Shown here: positions 22,954 through 32,179 of the stretch, piece after piece
How the letters are laid out: every line of letters starts with the position of its first letter
How positions within the stretch are numbered: the stretch's first letter is position 1
Source: Anaerolineae bacterium
GTDB lineage: Bacteria > Chloroflexota > Anaerolineae > Aggregatilineales > Phototrophicaceae
DNA: 64,000 bases
Reading direction: 5' to 3'
Assembly (NCBI GenBank): GCA_013360465.1
Contig: JABWBO010000001.1
Span: forward strand, 62,001-126,000
Position numbers and translations under genes: made by a program
The notes under the pieces: generated by a model
Told to the model about the DNA's origin: nothing
Seen by the model: only the letters and a program-made list of their open reading frames with translations
Database searches by the model: none

Positions 22954-24177
22954 ATGACTGATTTGACAACCATGACCGTCGCCGGTTTCAAAACCGCCGG
23001 CGTCGCCTGCGGTCTGAAAATCAGCGGGGCGCTCGATTTCGCGCTGATCGCCAGCGACCGCGCCTGCACTGCTGCCGGGGTATTCACCACTAATCTAATC
23101 AAGGCGGCTCCCGTACTCTATGACGCCGAAGTGCTGGCGCGGGGACGATCGGAAATCCGCGCTGTCGCCGTCAACACGCGCTGTGCCAACGCCTGTACTG
23201 GCGAACAAGGGCTGGCGAACGCCCGCGAGATGGCGCGGCTCACGGCGGAGAAGCTTGGCGTGCCGTCGGACTCGGTGCTGGTGATGTCCACCGGCGTGAT
23301 CGGCACACAGCTCTCGATGGACAAGATCGCGCAGGGGGTGACGCTTGCCTTTGACGATCTGGATGCTGACGATGACGCCTGGAATCGCGCGGCGAACGGG
23401 ATCATGACGACCGACACCCGACCCAAGATCGCCTCGGAGACCGTCGTGCGCGAAGACGGCAGTGCCTACCGTATCACCGGCATCGCCAAAGGGGCGGGGA
23501 TGATCGCGCCGAATATGGCGACGATGCTCAGCGTCATCGTCACCGATGCCGTCCTGAGTGCTGAGCAGGTGGACCGGTTCCTGCATCAGGCGGTGGAAGT
23601 GAGCTTCAACCGCATCGTTGTGGACGGCGATACCAGCACGAACGACACGGTGCTGCTGCTGGCGAACGGCGCGAGCGGAGTCGCGATCGCGGATGATGCC
23701 GACGAAGCGGCGTTTCTGACGGCGCTGACCGAGGTGAGCGTGCAGCTGGCTCAGGCAGTCGTGCGTGACGGAGAAGGCGCGACCAAATTCATCGCCATCG
23801 AAGTCACCGGCGCGCAAAACGACTCGACGGCGAAGCAGATCGCCAACACGATTGCCACATCGCCGCTGGTCAAGACGGCATTCTATGGCGGCGACGCGAA
23901 TTGGGGGCGGATCATGGCGGCGGCAGGGCGCGCCGGCGTACCGCTCGATGCTGCAGCTGCGACGCTTCGCTTCGCGCGGGGCGCTGATGATGAAGGCTTG
24001 TTGCTCTATGCCAATACGATGCCAACCCAGTACGACGAAGCCCTGGCGACCGAAATCGTCAATGCGGACTCGGTGATCGTTCGGCTGAACGTGGGTATGG
24101 GCAGCGGCGCGGCGACGGTGTGGACGTGTGACCTCAGCCACGATTACGTCTCGATCAACGGACATTACCGCAGCTAG
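22954..24177 (+). CDS. argJ: bifunctional ornithine acetyltransferase / N-acetylglutamate synthase
   Basis: ArgJ moves the acetyl group from acetylornithine to glutamate, closing the cyclic arginine route, and may also make acetylglutamate from acetyl-CoA. The 407-residue precursor contains KGAGMIAPNMATMLSVI; self-cleavage before Thr190 would give the alpha and beta chains, with that Thr as nucleophile. Other motifs are AGVFTTNLIKAAPV near the N-terminus, STGVIGTQL for the oxyanion hole, and FYGGDANWGRIMAA. The start ATG is six bases after AGGGA. Its presence argues that argB/argC here act on acetylated, not LysW-bound, substrates. Confidence 0.95.
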   Translation: MTDLTTMTVAGFKTAGVACGLKISGALDFALIASDRACTAAGVFTTNLIKAAPVLYDAEVLARGRSEIRAVAVNTRCANACTGEQGLANAREMARLTAEKLGVPSDSVLVMSTGVIGTQLSMDKIAQGVTLAFDDLDADDDAWNRAANGIMTTDTRPKIASETVVREDGSAYRITGIAKGAGMIAPNMATMLSVIVTDAVLSAEQVDRFLHQAVEVSFNRIVVDGDTSTNDTVLLLANGASGVAIADDADEAAFLTALTEVSVQLAQAVVRDGEGATKFIAIEVTGAQNDSTAKQIANTIATSPLVKTAFYGGDANWGRIMAAAGRAGVPLDAAAATLRFARGADDEGLLLYANTMPTQYDEALATEIVNADSVIVRLNVGMGSGAATVWTCDLSHDYVSINGHYRS

Positions 24178-24187
24178 GAGTTGATAC

Positions 24188-25342
24188 GTGACGCTGCATA
24201 CAGGCAAGAAGCCCGGATTGATTGCACTGGAAGATGGTCGGACGTTTGCCGGCGAGGGATTTGGCGCGCAAGGCGTGCAGACCGGCGAACTGGTCTTCAA
24301 TACGTCGATGACGGGTTATCAGGAGATCCTGACAGATCCCTCCTATCACCGCCAGATTGTGACGATGACCATCCCGCACGTTGGCAATACCGGAATCAAC
24401 CCGGAAGATGTGGAGTCGGAACATGTGTGGGTCGCCGGTTACGTAGTACGCGCCCTTTCGCCGGTGGTGAGCAGCTGGCGGGCGCAGCGCGACCTCGACG
24501 GTTATCTACGCGAACAGGGGGTGATCGGTATCAGCGAGGTCGCCACGCGAGCGCTGGTGCGGCATATCCGCGAGCGAGGTGTGATGCGCGCGGCGATTGC
24601 GCATGGCGAAGCGGCGATGGATGAGTCTGCGTTGGTCGATCTGGCGCGCAGTTCGCCGGACATGAACGGCTGGAATCTCGTCGATGACGTGACCTGCGCT
24701 GAGTCCTACCACTGGTCGGAGCGCAGCAATCCGGATTATTACGGCGCGGGGGTGCGCACTGAGCAGGCTCCGTTGATCGTCGCCTACGATACTGGCATCA
24801 AACACAACATCCTGCGCATGATGACTGACCGGGGGCTGCGCGTGACTGTCGTTCCAGCGCGGACGACCTTTCAGGAAGTCCTGGGAATGCACCCGGCGGG
24901 AGTCTTTCTGAGCAATGGTCCGGGCGATCCGGCCGCTGTGACCCATATGATCGAGAATGTTCGAGGCTTATTAGGCAAGACGCCGATCTTCGGGATCTGC
25001 CTGGGACATCAAATCCTGGCGCTGGCGCTTGGCGGCAGGACGGCGAAGATGCGCTTCGGGCATCGTGGGGGAAACCAACCAGTCAAGAATCTCCTCACCG
25101 GCATCGTCGAGATCAGCGCACACAATCACGGTTTTGCCGTCACGTCGGACAGCGATTTGCGCGGCGCAGAAGTGACTCACATCAACCTGAATGACAACAC
25201 CATCGAAGGGCTTCGCCACGTCGATCTGGGCGCGTTCAGCGTCCAGTACCATCCGGAAGCGTCGCCAGGTCCGCACGATTCACTTTACCTGTTCGATGAG
25301 TTCGTCCGTCGCGTCCAGGACGGCAGCAAAGCAGCAGTCTAA
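24188..25342 (+). CDS. carA: carbamoyl-phosphate synthase small subunit
   Basis: The glutaminase subunit supplies ammonia to CarB for carbamoyl phosphate, needed for arginine and pyrimidines. The 384-residue protein has the N-terminal domain with LIALEDGRTFAGEGFG, FNTSMTGYQEILTDPSY and IGISEVATRALVRHIR. The class-I amidotransferase domain has Cys271 in FGICLGHQILALALGG, and the His-x-Glu pair in VQYHPEASPGPHD. It starts with GTG ten bases after argJ, and carB follows at three bases. The placement directly behind argJ suggests control by arginine supply. Confidence 0.96.
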   Translation: MTLHTGKKPGLIALEDGRTFAGEGFGAQGVQTGELVFNTSMTGYQEILTDPSYHRQIVTMTIPHVGNTGINPEDVESEHVWVAGYVVRALSPVVSSWRAQRDLDGYLREQGVIGISEVATRALVRHIRERGVMRAAIAHGEAAMDESALVDLARSSPDMNGWNLVDDVTCAESYHWSERSNPDYYGAGVRTEQAPLIVAYDTGIKHNILRMMTDRGLRVTVVPARTTFQEVLGMHPAGVFLSNGPGDPAAVTHMIENVRGLLGKTPIFGICLGHQILALALGGRTAKMRFGHRGGNQPVKNLLTGIVEISAHNHGFAVTSDSDLRGAEVTHINLNDNTIEGLRHVDLGAFSVQYHPEASPGPHDSLYLFDEFVRRVQDGSKAAV

Positions 25343-25345
25343 ACG

Positions 25346-28300
25346 ATGCCAAAACGTACTGACATCAAGACCATCCTGATCATCGGCTCCGGTCCCATCG
25401 TCATTGGGCAGGGCTGCGAATTCGACTACAGCGGCGTGCAGGCGTGCAAGGTCCTGCGGGCACAGGGCTACCGCGTGGTACTGATCAACAGCAATCCTGC
25501 GACGATCATGACCGACCCGGAATTCGCCGACGCCACTTACGTTGAGCCGCTCTCACCGGAAATCGTTGAGCGAGTTATCGAGGCGGAAAAGCCGGATGTC
25601 CTGCTTCCGACCGTTGGCGGGCAGACCGCCCTCAATCTGGCGATGACTCTGGCAGAAAGCGGCGTCCTTGCCAGGCATAACGTCGAGCTGATCGGCGCGA
25701 AGCTGGACAGCATCCAACTTGCCGAAGATCGGCAGTTATTCAAAGATGCCATGATGGAAATCGGCTTGCAGTGCCCGGAAAGTGAGGTCGTCAGGACCAT
25801 AGAAGAGGGACTGCACGCCGCCGGACGAATCGGCTACCCGGTGCTGGTCCGCCCCTCTTTCACCCTCGGCGGATCGGGCGGCGGCATCGCCTACAACCCC
25901 GGAGAACTGGCGACCATCGCCGAGCGCGGACTGAAGCTCAGCCCGGTGCAGGAGGTGCTGATCGAGCGCAGCGTCCTGGGCTGGAAGGAATACGAACTCG
26001 AAGTCATGCGCGATGCCAGCGGCAACTTCGTAGTTGTCTGCACCATCGAGAACCTGGACCCGATGGGGGTACACACCGGAGACAGCATCACCGTCGCGCC
26101 GGCGCAAACTCTCACCGACAAGGAATTGCAGCGGCTGCGCAACGCCGCGCGTAGGGTACTCGACCGGATCGGTCTGGCGACCGGCGGTGCAAATGTTCAG
26201 TTCGCCGTTAACCCGGCGGATGGGCAGGTCTACGTCATCGAGATGAACCCGCGTGTCTCGCGTTCGTCGGCGCTGGCGAGCAAGGCGACTGGCTTTCCGA
26301 TTGCCAAGATCGCCGCGCTGCTGGCGGTTGGGTATCGGCTTGACGAGATCCCTAACGACATCACCCGTGTGACGCCGGCATCCTTCGAACCCTCGCTCGA
26401 CTACGTGGTTGTGAAGATCCCCCGCTGGGATTTTGACAAGTTCCCCGGCGCTGATCGTACGCTCGGTCCGCAGATGAAAGCCATCGGCGAAGTGATGGCG
26501 ATTGGGCGGACGTTTCCAGAGGCGCTGCAAAAGGCGATCCGCTCGCTGGACATCGGGATGATCGGTTTCGGCGCGAAGGCGATGCAGGTGAAACCGGAGT
26601 CGCTGAAGCTGCCGACGGCACAGCGCTTGTTCCAAGTTGCCTCAGCGTTGAGCGACGGCGCACCCCTGGAACACATCGTCGAGAAGACCGGGTTCGATGC
26701 CTGGTTCGTCCGCCAGTTGGGCGACATCATCACGACGCGGCGGTCGCTCGTCCCTGAGGGGCTGCATCTGAGCGACCTTACCGCCGAGTCTTTGTGGACT
26801 CTGAAACGCGCCGGCTTTGGCGATGCGCACCTGGCGCGTATGCTCGGTGAGCGCGAGCAGGCGGTCCGCGTTTACCGCAAAGCGTTGGGCGTTGAACCCA
26901 GCTTCTATCGCGTTGATACCTGCGCGGCGGAATTCGAGGCGTTCACGCCCTACCTCTATTCGACCTATGAAGCGGAAGACGAAAGCGCACCTGATGAACG
27001 TCGGAAGGTCGTCATCCTCGGCGGCGGTCCAAACCGCATCGGGCAGGGGATCGAATTCGACTACTGCTGCGTTCATGCCTGTTTCGCGCTGCGCGATCTT
27101 GGCTTCGAGACGATCATGATTAACTGCAATCCAGAGACGGTCAGCACCGACTACGATACCGCCGACCGCCTCTATTTCGAGCCGATCACCACCGAGGATG
27201 TGCTGAATATCATCGACCGCGAGAAGCCAGACGGTGTGCTGGTGCAGTTCGGCGGTCAGACCCCGCTCAACATTGCGCGCGCGCTGGCGGAGGGCGGCGC
27301 AACGATCTGGGGTACTTCGGTGGAGACGATTGATCTGGCAGAGGACCGCCGGCGCTTCCACACGCTGATGCAGCAGCTCGACATCCCCCAGCCTTCTGGC
27401 GCCATCGCCGTGACGGCGGACGAGGCGCTGGCGGCTGCCGAATCCATCGGCTATCCTGTGTTGGTTCGCCCCAGCTACGTCCTCGGCGGACGTGACATGG
27501 CAATCGTCTTTGACCGTGCAATGCTCGCTGAGTGGCTGGAAAAACACGCTGAATCGCTGGGGCATCCCGTGCTGATCGATCAGTTCCTGGATGATGCTTT
27601 CGAGATCGATGTTGATGCGCTCTGCGATGGCGAACGGGTCGTCATCGGAGGAATCATGCAGCACATCGAAGAAGCCGGCGTCCACAGCGGCGATTCGGCG
27701 TGCGTGCTGCCGCCATACAAGGTCAGCTACTATCATGTGGAGATCATTCGCGAGTACACCGAACGAATCGGCAAGGCGCTGGGCGTTCGCGGGCTTTTCA
27801 ATATCCAGTTCGCCATCAAGGACGAAGTGGTCTATGTGCTGGAGGTCAACCCGCGCGCCAGCCGCACCGTCCCCTTCGTGAGCAAGGCGACGGGGATTCC
27901 CCTGGCGCGACACGCCGCCGAGATCGCCGCAGGCAAGAGCCTGGTCGAGATCGGTTTTCTGGAAGAGCCGCGCGTCGATGGCTTCTTCGTCAAGGAAGCC
28001 GTACTACCGTTCCAGAAGTTCCCTGGCGTCGATGCCGGTCTCGGTCCTGAGATGCGCTCTACCGGAGAAGTGATGGGGCATGCCTCCAGTTTTGGGCACG
28101 CCTTTGCCAAGGCGGAACTGGCGGCAAATACGGCGCTTCCACAGCAGGGGACGGTCTTCATCAGCGTCAACAACAACGACAAGGGCGCAGTCGTCAAAAT
28201 TGCCCGCGACCTGCATCAGCTCGGTTTCGCGTTGATCGCGACTCAGGGAACAGCCGCTTTCCTGCGCACGCTGGAAATCCCCGCGACGACTATACAGAAG

Positions 28301-28543
28301 GTGAGCGAAGGTTCGCCGAATGCTGTGGACGTGATTCGCGCCGGAGAGATCGATCTGATCATCAACACGCCGCGCGGCGCACAGGCGCATCACGATGGCG
28401 CCCAGATTCGCGGCGCAGCGGCGCTCTACAACGTGCCGATCATCACAACACTGAGCGCGGCAATGGCGGCGGTGCAGGGGATCAAGGCGCTGCGTACCAA
28501 GCCGCTGCGCGTCCGCAGCCTCCAGGTACACCATCACCTTTGA
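25346..28543 (+). CDS. carB: carbamoyl-phosphate synthase large subunit
   Basis: The 1065-residue protein has the usual duplicated ATP-grasp halves. The first half has [17 protein letters not shown] near residue 15, [14 protein letters not shown] and [18 protein letters not shown]. The second has [17 protein letters not shown] near residue 557, [14 protein letters not shown] and [18 protein letters not shown]. The C-terminal allosteric domain (about 930-1065) carries [22 protein letters not shown] and LIINTPRG. The length matches the family. It is the last gene of the arginine operon, followed seven bases later by a strong terminator. Confidence 0.97.
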   Translation: MPKRTDIKTILIIGSGPIVIGQGCEFDYSGVQACKVLRAQGYRVVLINSNPATIMTDPEFADATYVEPLSPEIVERVIEAEKPDVLLPTVGGQTALNLAMTLAESGVLARHNVELIGAKLDSIQLAEDRQLFKDAMMEIGLQCPESEVVRTIEEGLHAAGRIGYPVLVRPSFTLGGSGGGIAYNPGELATIAERGLKLSPVQEVLIERSVLGWKEYELEVMRDASGNFVVVCTIENLDPMGVHTGDSITVAPAQTLTDKELQRLRNAARRVLDRIGLATGGANVQFAVNPADGQVYVIEMNPRVSRSSALASKATGFPIAKIAALLAVGYRLDEIPNDITRVTPASFEPSLDYVVVKIPRWDFDKFPGADRTLGPQMKAIGEVMAIGRTFPEALQKAIRSLDIGMIGFGAKAMQVKPESLKLPTAQRLFQVASALSDGAPLEHIVEKTGFDAWFVRQLGDIITTRRSLVPEGLHLSDLTAESLWTLKRAGFGDAHLARMLGEREQAVRVYRKALGVEPSFYRVDTCAAEFEAFTPYLYSTYEAEDESAPDERRKVVILGGGPNRIGQGIEFDYCCVHACFALRDLGFETIMINCNPETVSTDYDTADRLYFEPITTEDVLNIIDREKPDGVLVQFGGQTPLNIARALAEGGATIWGTSVETIDLAEDRRRFHTLMQQLDIPQPSGAIAVTADEALAAAESIGYPVLVRPSYVLGGRDMAIVFDRAMLAEWLEKHAESLGHPVLIDQFLDDAFEIDVDALCDGERVVIGGIMQHIEEAGVHSGDSACVLPPYKVSYYHVEIIREYTERIGKALGVRGLFNIQFAIKDEVVYVLEVNPRASRTVPFVSKATGIPLARHAAEIAAGKSLVEIGFLEEPRVDGFFVKEAVLPFQKFPGVDAGLGPEMRSTGEVMGHASSFGHAFAKAELAANTALPQQGTVFISVNNNDKGAVVKIARDLHQLGFALIATQGTAAFLRTLEIPATTIQKVSEGSPNAVDVIRAGEIDLIINTPRGAQAHHDGAQIRGAAALYNVPIITTLSAAMAAVQGIKALRTKPLRVRSLQVHHHL

Positions 28544-28549
28544 AAGGGT

Positions 28550-28588
28550 CCGCGCCGGACAGATTTCCTGCCCGGCGCGGGCTTCTTT
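28550..28588 (+). terminator. terminator after carB
   Basis: CCGCGCCGG (28550-28558) and CCGGCGCGG (28572-28580) form a perfect 9-base stem with a 13-base loop, followed by a pyrimidine tail (GCTTCTTTCT). It closes the arginine operon, and also lies at the end of the converging SH3-like gene. Confidence 0.8.
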
Positions 28589-28589
28589 C

Positions 28590-28961
28590 TCACGAGTCGG
28601 TCTGGACATCCAACTCCAGCCAATACTGGTTCCAACCCCAAACGCTGAAAACCTGACCCTCAGACGCCCATCCGCGCTGTCCGGTCTCGAACTGAATCTC
28701 GTACCAGGTCAACGGACCATATCCGGCACAGAGCGGTCCCTGCAGGACGACGAAACGCAGCGGCGCGTACAAGACCTCGACGGGACTGCCGGCGGGAGAC
28801 TCTCGCAGCGTGCTGAAACGCTGCGCAATGCGCCCCTGATCTCCAATCACAAGCCGAGGCGGTGGCGATCCGGCGCAGTCCTGAGCGCTTGCCGGAACTG
28901 CCGCGAATATCATTGCGACGAGCGCCATCAGAATGAAGAGCATCGGTAGTCTACGCATCAT
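28590..28961 (-). CDS. secreted SH3-like domain protein
   Basis: The protein has 123 residues from the ATG ATG pair at 28961, which has AGGAAGGGG just upstream; an earlier in-frame start at 28991 lacks such a site. A clear signal peptide (MMRRLPMLFILMALVAMIFA, then AVPASA) is followed by a single compact domain. It has LVIGDQGRIAQRF, LRESP, a Val/Leu-rich strand and WYEIQFETGQRGWASEGQ, the typical order of bacterial SH3 (SH3b) domains. There are two Cys residues in the mature part (QDCAG and GPLCAGYG) that may form a disulfide. It probably binds cell-wall material. It is a single gene, transcribed toward carB. Confidence 0.75.
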   Translation of the reverse strand: MMRRLPMLFILMALVAMIFAAVPASAQDCAGSPPPRLVIGDQGRIAQRFSTLRESPAGSPVEVLYAPLRFVVLQGPLCAGYGPLTWYEIQFETGQRGWASEGQVFSVWGWNQYWLELDVQTDS

Positions 28962-29076
28962 TTTGCCCCTTCCTGAAAGGCATACACCCAAAAGACCTTC
29001 CCTAAGAAACTAGCGCAAACCGACAAACCGCGCAACCGCTCATTGGAGCGTTTCGGGTGGAAGGCTGGGAACGCGC

Positions 29077-29082
29077 TATAAT
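29077..29082 (+). promoter_or_regulatory. -10 box of hpt promoter
   Basis: A consensus TATAAT lies 24 bases before the hpt start. No good -35 box is seen at 16-18 bases. The mRNA would start near 29089 with AGGGGA at 29095-29100 as ribosome site. Confidence 0.45.
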
Positions 29083-29105
29083 GCAGACGTACCCAGGGGA
29101 AATAT

Positions 29106-29657
29106 ATGATGCCAGCCTATGAACAATATTTGGCAGAAGTGTTGATCGATGAAGCGATGATCAATCGGCGAGTCGCGGAGCTGGGCGCGGATATCTCGCG
29201 CGATTATGCCGACAAACCGGACCTAGTCCTCATCTGTATTCTGAAGGGCGGCGTCGTATTCTTGTCGGACCTGATGCGTCAGATCAGCGTCCCCCACGAG
29301 ATCGATTTTCTTTCGATGTCGAGCTATGGACGGGGTGCAAGGGCGTCAACGGGCAACGTTCGTATCGATATGGATCTGCGCGCCGAAGTCACCGGCAAGC
29401 ATCTGCTTATCGTGGAAGACATCATCGACAGTGGGCATACGCTGCGCTTCGTGATGGATGTCCTGCAGGCGCGGCGTCCCGCCAGCGTAAGGCTTTGTGC
29501 GCTGCTTGACAAGCCATCGCGGCGAACGGTGGATATCACGGTCGATTACACCGGTTTTGTGATTGAAAACAAGTACGTCTTTGGTTATGGTCTCGATCTG
29601 GATGAGAAGTTCCGCAACATGCCGTTCGTCGGCGTCGCGAAGACCGACGGAGCGTAA
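29106..29657 (+). CDS. hpt: hypoxanthine phosphoribosyltransferase
   Basis: The 183-residue enzyme salvages hypoxanthine and guanine with PRPP. Family motifs are present: LICILKGGVVFLSDLMR, HEIDFLSMSSYGRG, the PRPP loop VEDIIDSGHTLRF, LCALLDKPSRR, and IENKYVFGYGLDLDEKFRNMPFVG, which is typical for bacterial Hpt. The start ATG (29106) follows AGGGGA. It precedes the CCA/poly(A)-polymerase-like gene by six bases and probably shares its mRNA. In many bacteria hpt is near tilS and ftsH, which are not present here. Confidence 0.95.
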   Translation: MMPAYEQYLAEVLIDEAMINRRVAELGADISRDYADKPDLVLICILKGGVVFLSDLMRQISVPHEIDFLSMSSYGRGARASTGNVRIDMDLRAEVTGKHLLIVEDIIDSGHTLRFVMDVLQARRPASVRLCALLDKPSRRTVDITVDYTGFVIENKYVFGYGLDLDEKFRNMPFVGVAKTDGA

Positions 29658-29663
29658 TTCGAC

Positions 29664-31160
29664 ATGATGAACGTGGTCCTGGCATGGAGCGACTTCATCC
29701 TCGATTTCAGCGACACCTTGAGGGACATGCCTCAGGCGGTGTACATCGTCGGTGGCGCGGTGCGAGACGCTATTCTGCGCCGTCCCATCAAAGACCTGGA
29801 CCTGGTGACGCCGGAAAATGGGATGGTGCTGGCGCGCCGGATCGCTAACCGCTTCGGCGGTGACTACTATTCGCTGGATGATGCGCGCGATGTCGGACGT
29901 GCGATTGTCGAGACGCAGGACGGGCGTCTGGTGATCGACGTGTCAGGCTTGCGTGCGCCTGATTTGGCGGGCGATCTGGCTGATCGTGATTTCACCCTGA
30001 ACGCCATCGCGGTCGATCTGCACGGTGACCTGCAAACCCTGATCGATCCGCTCGGCGGTGTGGGCGATCTGCTGGGGAAAACACTGCGGCAGTGTACGCC
30101 GGCGTCGCTGACGAACGATCCCATTCGGGTGCTGCGGGGCGTCCGTCAGAGCGTCCAGTTTGGGCTGCACATCGACAGTACCACGATGCGGGCAATGAAG
30201 GTGACTGCACCCATGCTGGCGCGGATGTCGGCGGAGCGCGTCCGCGATGAGCTGATCAAGCTGCTGTCCCTGGCGAAACCGGTGACAGGTCTGAGGGTTG
30301 CCCAGGCTGTTGGGGTATTAGGGGTTGTGCTGCCAGAAACGGGGCGGCTCCTCGGGCTGCGTCAAGGGAAACCCCACCTCTACGATGCGTGGAATCACGC
30401 GCTTGCGGTGGTTGATGCGCTCAACGACATTTGCAGCACCATCAGCAGTTCGCGCACCGATGAGACTGCGGCGCGGTTCAACCTCGGCATGGTCGCTATT
30501 GGGCTGGATCGCTTCCGCATCAGTCTTCAGCAGCGTGTCGCGGGCACTCTCAGCGATGATCGCTCGCGCCGGGCGATTCTTCTGCTGGCGGCGCTGCTTC
30601 ATGAGGTCGGAAAAACGCCGATCGAGCCGCACCGGAGCGAGGACGGAGCGATTCTCTATTCAGGATATGCCGAGATCGGCTCGCAGATCGCCCTAGACCG
30701 GCTGACCTCGCTCCGATTCAGCAACTCAGAGCGGAAACTCGTCGCCTTATTGATCAGACATCAGGCGGACGATGTGCTGCGGCAGGAGCGCCTCTCACCG
30801 CTACACGTATATCGCTATTGGAGATCGATGGGCGAAGACGGCATCGATCTGATCCTGCTGATCCTTGCAGATTACCTGGGCACAGTAGGGCATACCTACG
30901 ATCAGGAGGTCTGGCTGAGGATGATCGAGAATGCTCAGATCTTGCTGGAAGGACTGCTGGAAAAGCGCGGTTCCCTGGTAGACCCTCCGGCGGTCATCAG
31001 CGGAGATGGACTGATGGCTGCGCTGGGGCTATCGCCCGGACCTATCGTCCGTGACCTTCTGGAGATCATCCGGGAAGGGCAGGTGAATGGACAGGTGCAT
31101 TCCTTCGAGGATGCTGTACACAGAGCGCGTACAGCGCTCAACAACGGTCACGCCGAATAG
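29664..31160 (+). CDS. CCA-adding / poly(A) polymerase family nucleotidyltransferase with HD domain
   Basis: The 498-residue protein has a class-II nucleotidyltransferase head: YIVGGAVRDAILRR, DLDLVTPENG with the two metal-binding Asp, RDFTLNAIAVDL, and DPIRVLRGVRQSVQFGLHID as the neck/primer motif. A C-terminal HD-type domain follows (about 235-400), with HLYDAWNHALAVV and LLAALLHEVGKTP. The usual His-Asp pair reads His-Glu here, which could change or abolish the phosphohydrolase activity. It may repair tRNA CCA ends or tail RNAs; the tRNA gene in this window lacks an encoded CCA, so a CCA enzyme is required somewhere in the genome. It converges on the next minus-strand gene with overlapping ends. 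Confidence 0.85.
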   Translation: MMNVVLAWSDFILDFSDTLRDMPQAVYIVGGAVRDAILRRPIKDLDLVTPENGMVLARRIANRFGGDYYSLDDARDVGRAIVETQDGRLVIDVSGLRAPDLAGDLADRDFTLNAIAVDLHGDLQTLIDPLGGVGDLLGKTLRQCTPASLTNDPIRVLRGVRQSVQFGLHIDSTTMRAMKVTAPMLARMSAERVRDELIKLLSLAKPVTGLRVAQAVGVLGVVLPETGRLLGLRQGKPHLYDAWNHALAVVDALNDICSTISSSRTDETAARFNLGMVAIGLDRFRISLQQRVAGTLSDDRSRRAILLLAALLHEVGKTPIEPHRSEDGAILYSGYAEIGSQIALDRLTSLRFSNSERKLVALLIRHQADDVLRQERLSPLHVYRYWRSMGEDGIDLILLILADYLGTVGHTYDQEVWLRMIENAQILLEGLLEKRGSLVDPPAVISGDGLMAALGLSPGPIVRDLLEIIREGQVNGQVHSFEDAVHRARTALNNGHAE

Positions 31161-31606
31161 CGAATCAGGTCCTCGAGTCGTCGGCGCACATCTTCCTCCG
31201 GCACTTCGAAATAGGCGCTCATGATCTGCGGGGTTCGCGCATCTGGGCGCAGCTCTTTGATCATCCGCGCCGGCATCACGATCATGCGGGCGAACTGCTG
31301 GAAGACGATCACATCGTCGTTCATGCTTGGGACCCCACGCGCCTGACCCCACTCGCACTGCGCGATCATACGCGCCAGGAAGCGCGCCAGCGACATGCGC
31401 GGCGAATAGGGCGATGTGATCTTCAGGAACCCGGTCGATATTTGTGAGATGTCGATCTCTCGCCACATGCCAGGGCGAGGATCTTGCAGCATCCGTTCTA
31501 CGGGAACAGGTGGGGCGTTCACGGCGAAAACATCGATCAGGTCGCTGACCGACCGTTCGAGCGTCCTGAGCAGTTCTGTGTTAGCGTTCGAATCTGGCAT
31601 AGTCAT
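31148..31606 (-). CDS. degenerate ImmA/IrrE-like domain protein
   Basis: The 152-residue protein has the outline of the ImmA/IrrE (DUF955) metallopeptidase family: an N-terminal PVPVERML segment, then SPRMSLARFLARMIAQ where the family has RFTLAHELGH, then FARMIVMPARMIKELRP like FAAELLMP, and YFEVPEEDVRRRLEDL like the usual VS.EA...RL. The zinc-binding HExxH is absent (ARFLAR at that place), so peptidase activity is unlikely. It starts one base before the rsmD stop and is the last gene of that operon. It may act as a protein-binding or regulatory relic; the family assignment is from pattern only. Confidence 0.55.
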   Translation of the reverse strand: MTMPDSNANTELLRTLERSVSDLIDVFAVNAPPVPVERMLQDPRPGMWREIDISQISTGFLKITSPYSPRMSLARFLARMIAQCEWGQARGVPSMNDDVIVFQQFARMIVMPARMIKELRPDARTPQIMSAYFEVPEEDVRRRLEDLIRYSA

Positions 31607-32179
31607 CTATTCCGGTGCGGGCAGCGCAAGGCGCCGAAAGAACTGGAGAAGCGTGCTTCCATAGCGTCGCTCGTCGAACAACTGAAAGGTTCTGAGCGTG
31701 ATGTCTTCGCGTTCGGTGGGGTCAATCTGAACGATGACGATACCGTCATCGGCGACCCATCCAGGCGAAGCATCCAGGAGGTCAAGCGCTTTCTTCCACA
31801 GCCCCAGGTACTGCGGAGGGGCGATGTAGACCATGTTGAAAGCGCGCTCCGGCGTACTGCGCAGCAGCAGAAAGGCGTCCAGCTTTCGCACTGCGGCGCG
31901 CGCTGCCAGATGGGTGATCTTCAGATTATCCTGGATCGTGCGCTGTGCCCTGGCGTCGTTGTCGATCAGCAGCGCATAGGCAGCACCTCGGCTGAGCGCC
32001 TCGATAGCAACGCTGCCCGTGCCGGCAAAGAGATCAAGAAATGTACAGTCGAAAATATCGCGTCCAAGAATGTTGAACAGCGACTCTTTGACGCGGTCCA
32101 TGATGGGGCGGGTTCCTTCGCCGGGAACCAACTTCAGCTTCATGCCCTTTGCAGTTCCGCTGATGACGCGGATGCTCAT
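31607..32179 (-). CDS. rsmD: 16S rRNA (guanine966-N2)-methyltransferase RsmD family
   Basis: The protein has 190 residues from ATG 32179 (MSIRVISGTAKG). The upstream frame is open but overlaps the URO-D gene and is not coding. The SAM-binding motif FLDLFAGTGSVAIEALSRGA is near residue 46, preceded by RPIMDRVKESLFNIL, a specific RsmD signature. The catalytic (D/N)PPY motif reads APPQY here, so the usual acidic or amide residue is Ala. The enzyme modifies the small ribosomal subunit rRNA. Its start overlaps the preceding gene by four bases. It may also be a related N6/N2 methyltransferase with a different target. Confidence 0.85.
   Translation of the reverse strand: MSIRVISGTAKGMKLKLVPGEGTRPIMDRVKESLFNILGRDIFDCTFLDLFAGTGSVAIEALSRGAAYALLIDNDARAQRTIQDNLKITHLAARAAVRKLDAFLLLRSTPERAFNMVYIAPPQYLGLWKKALDLLDASPGWVADDGIVIVQIDPTEREDITLRTFQLFDERRYGSTLLQFFRRLALPAPE

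Noticed and set aside
25736-27913. Long open frames opposite carB
   Set aside because: They are mirror frames of a GC-rich gene with strong third-position bias; the translations are rich in Arg/His/Gln/Asp and show no domain.
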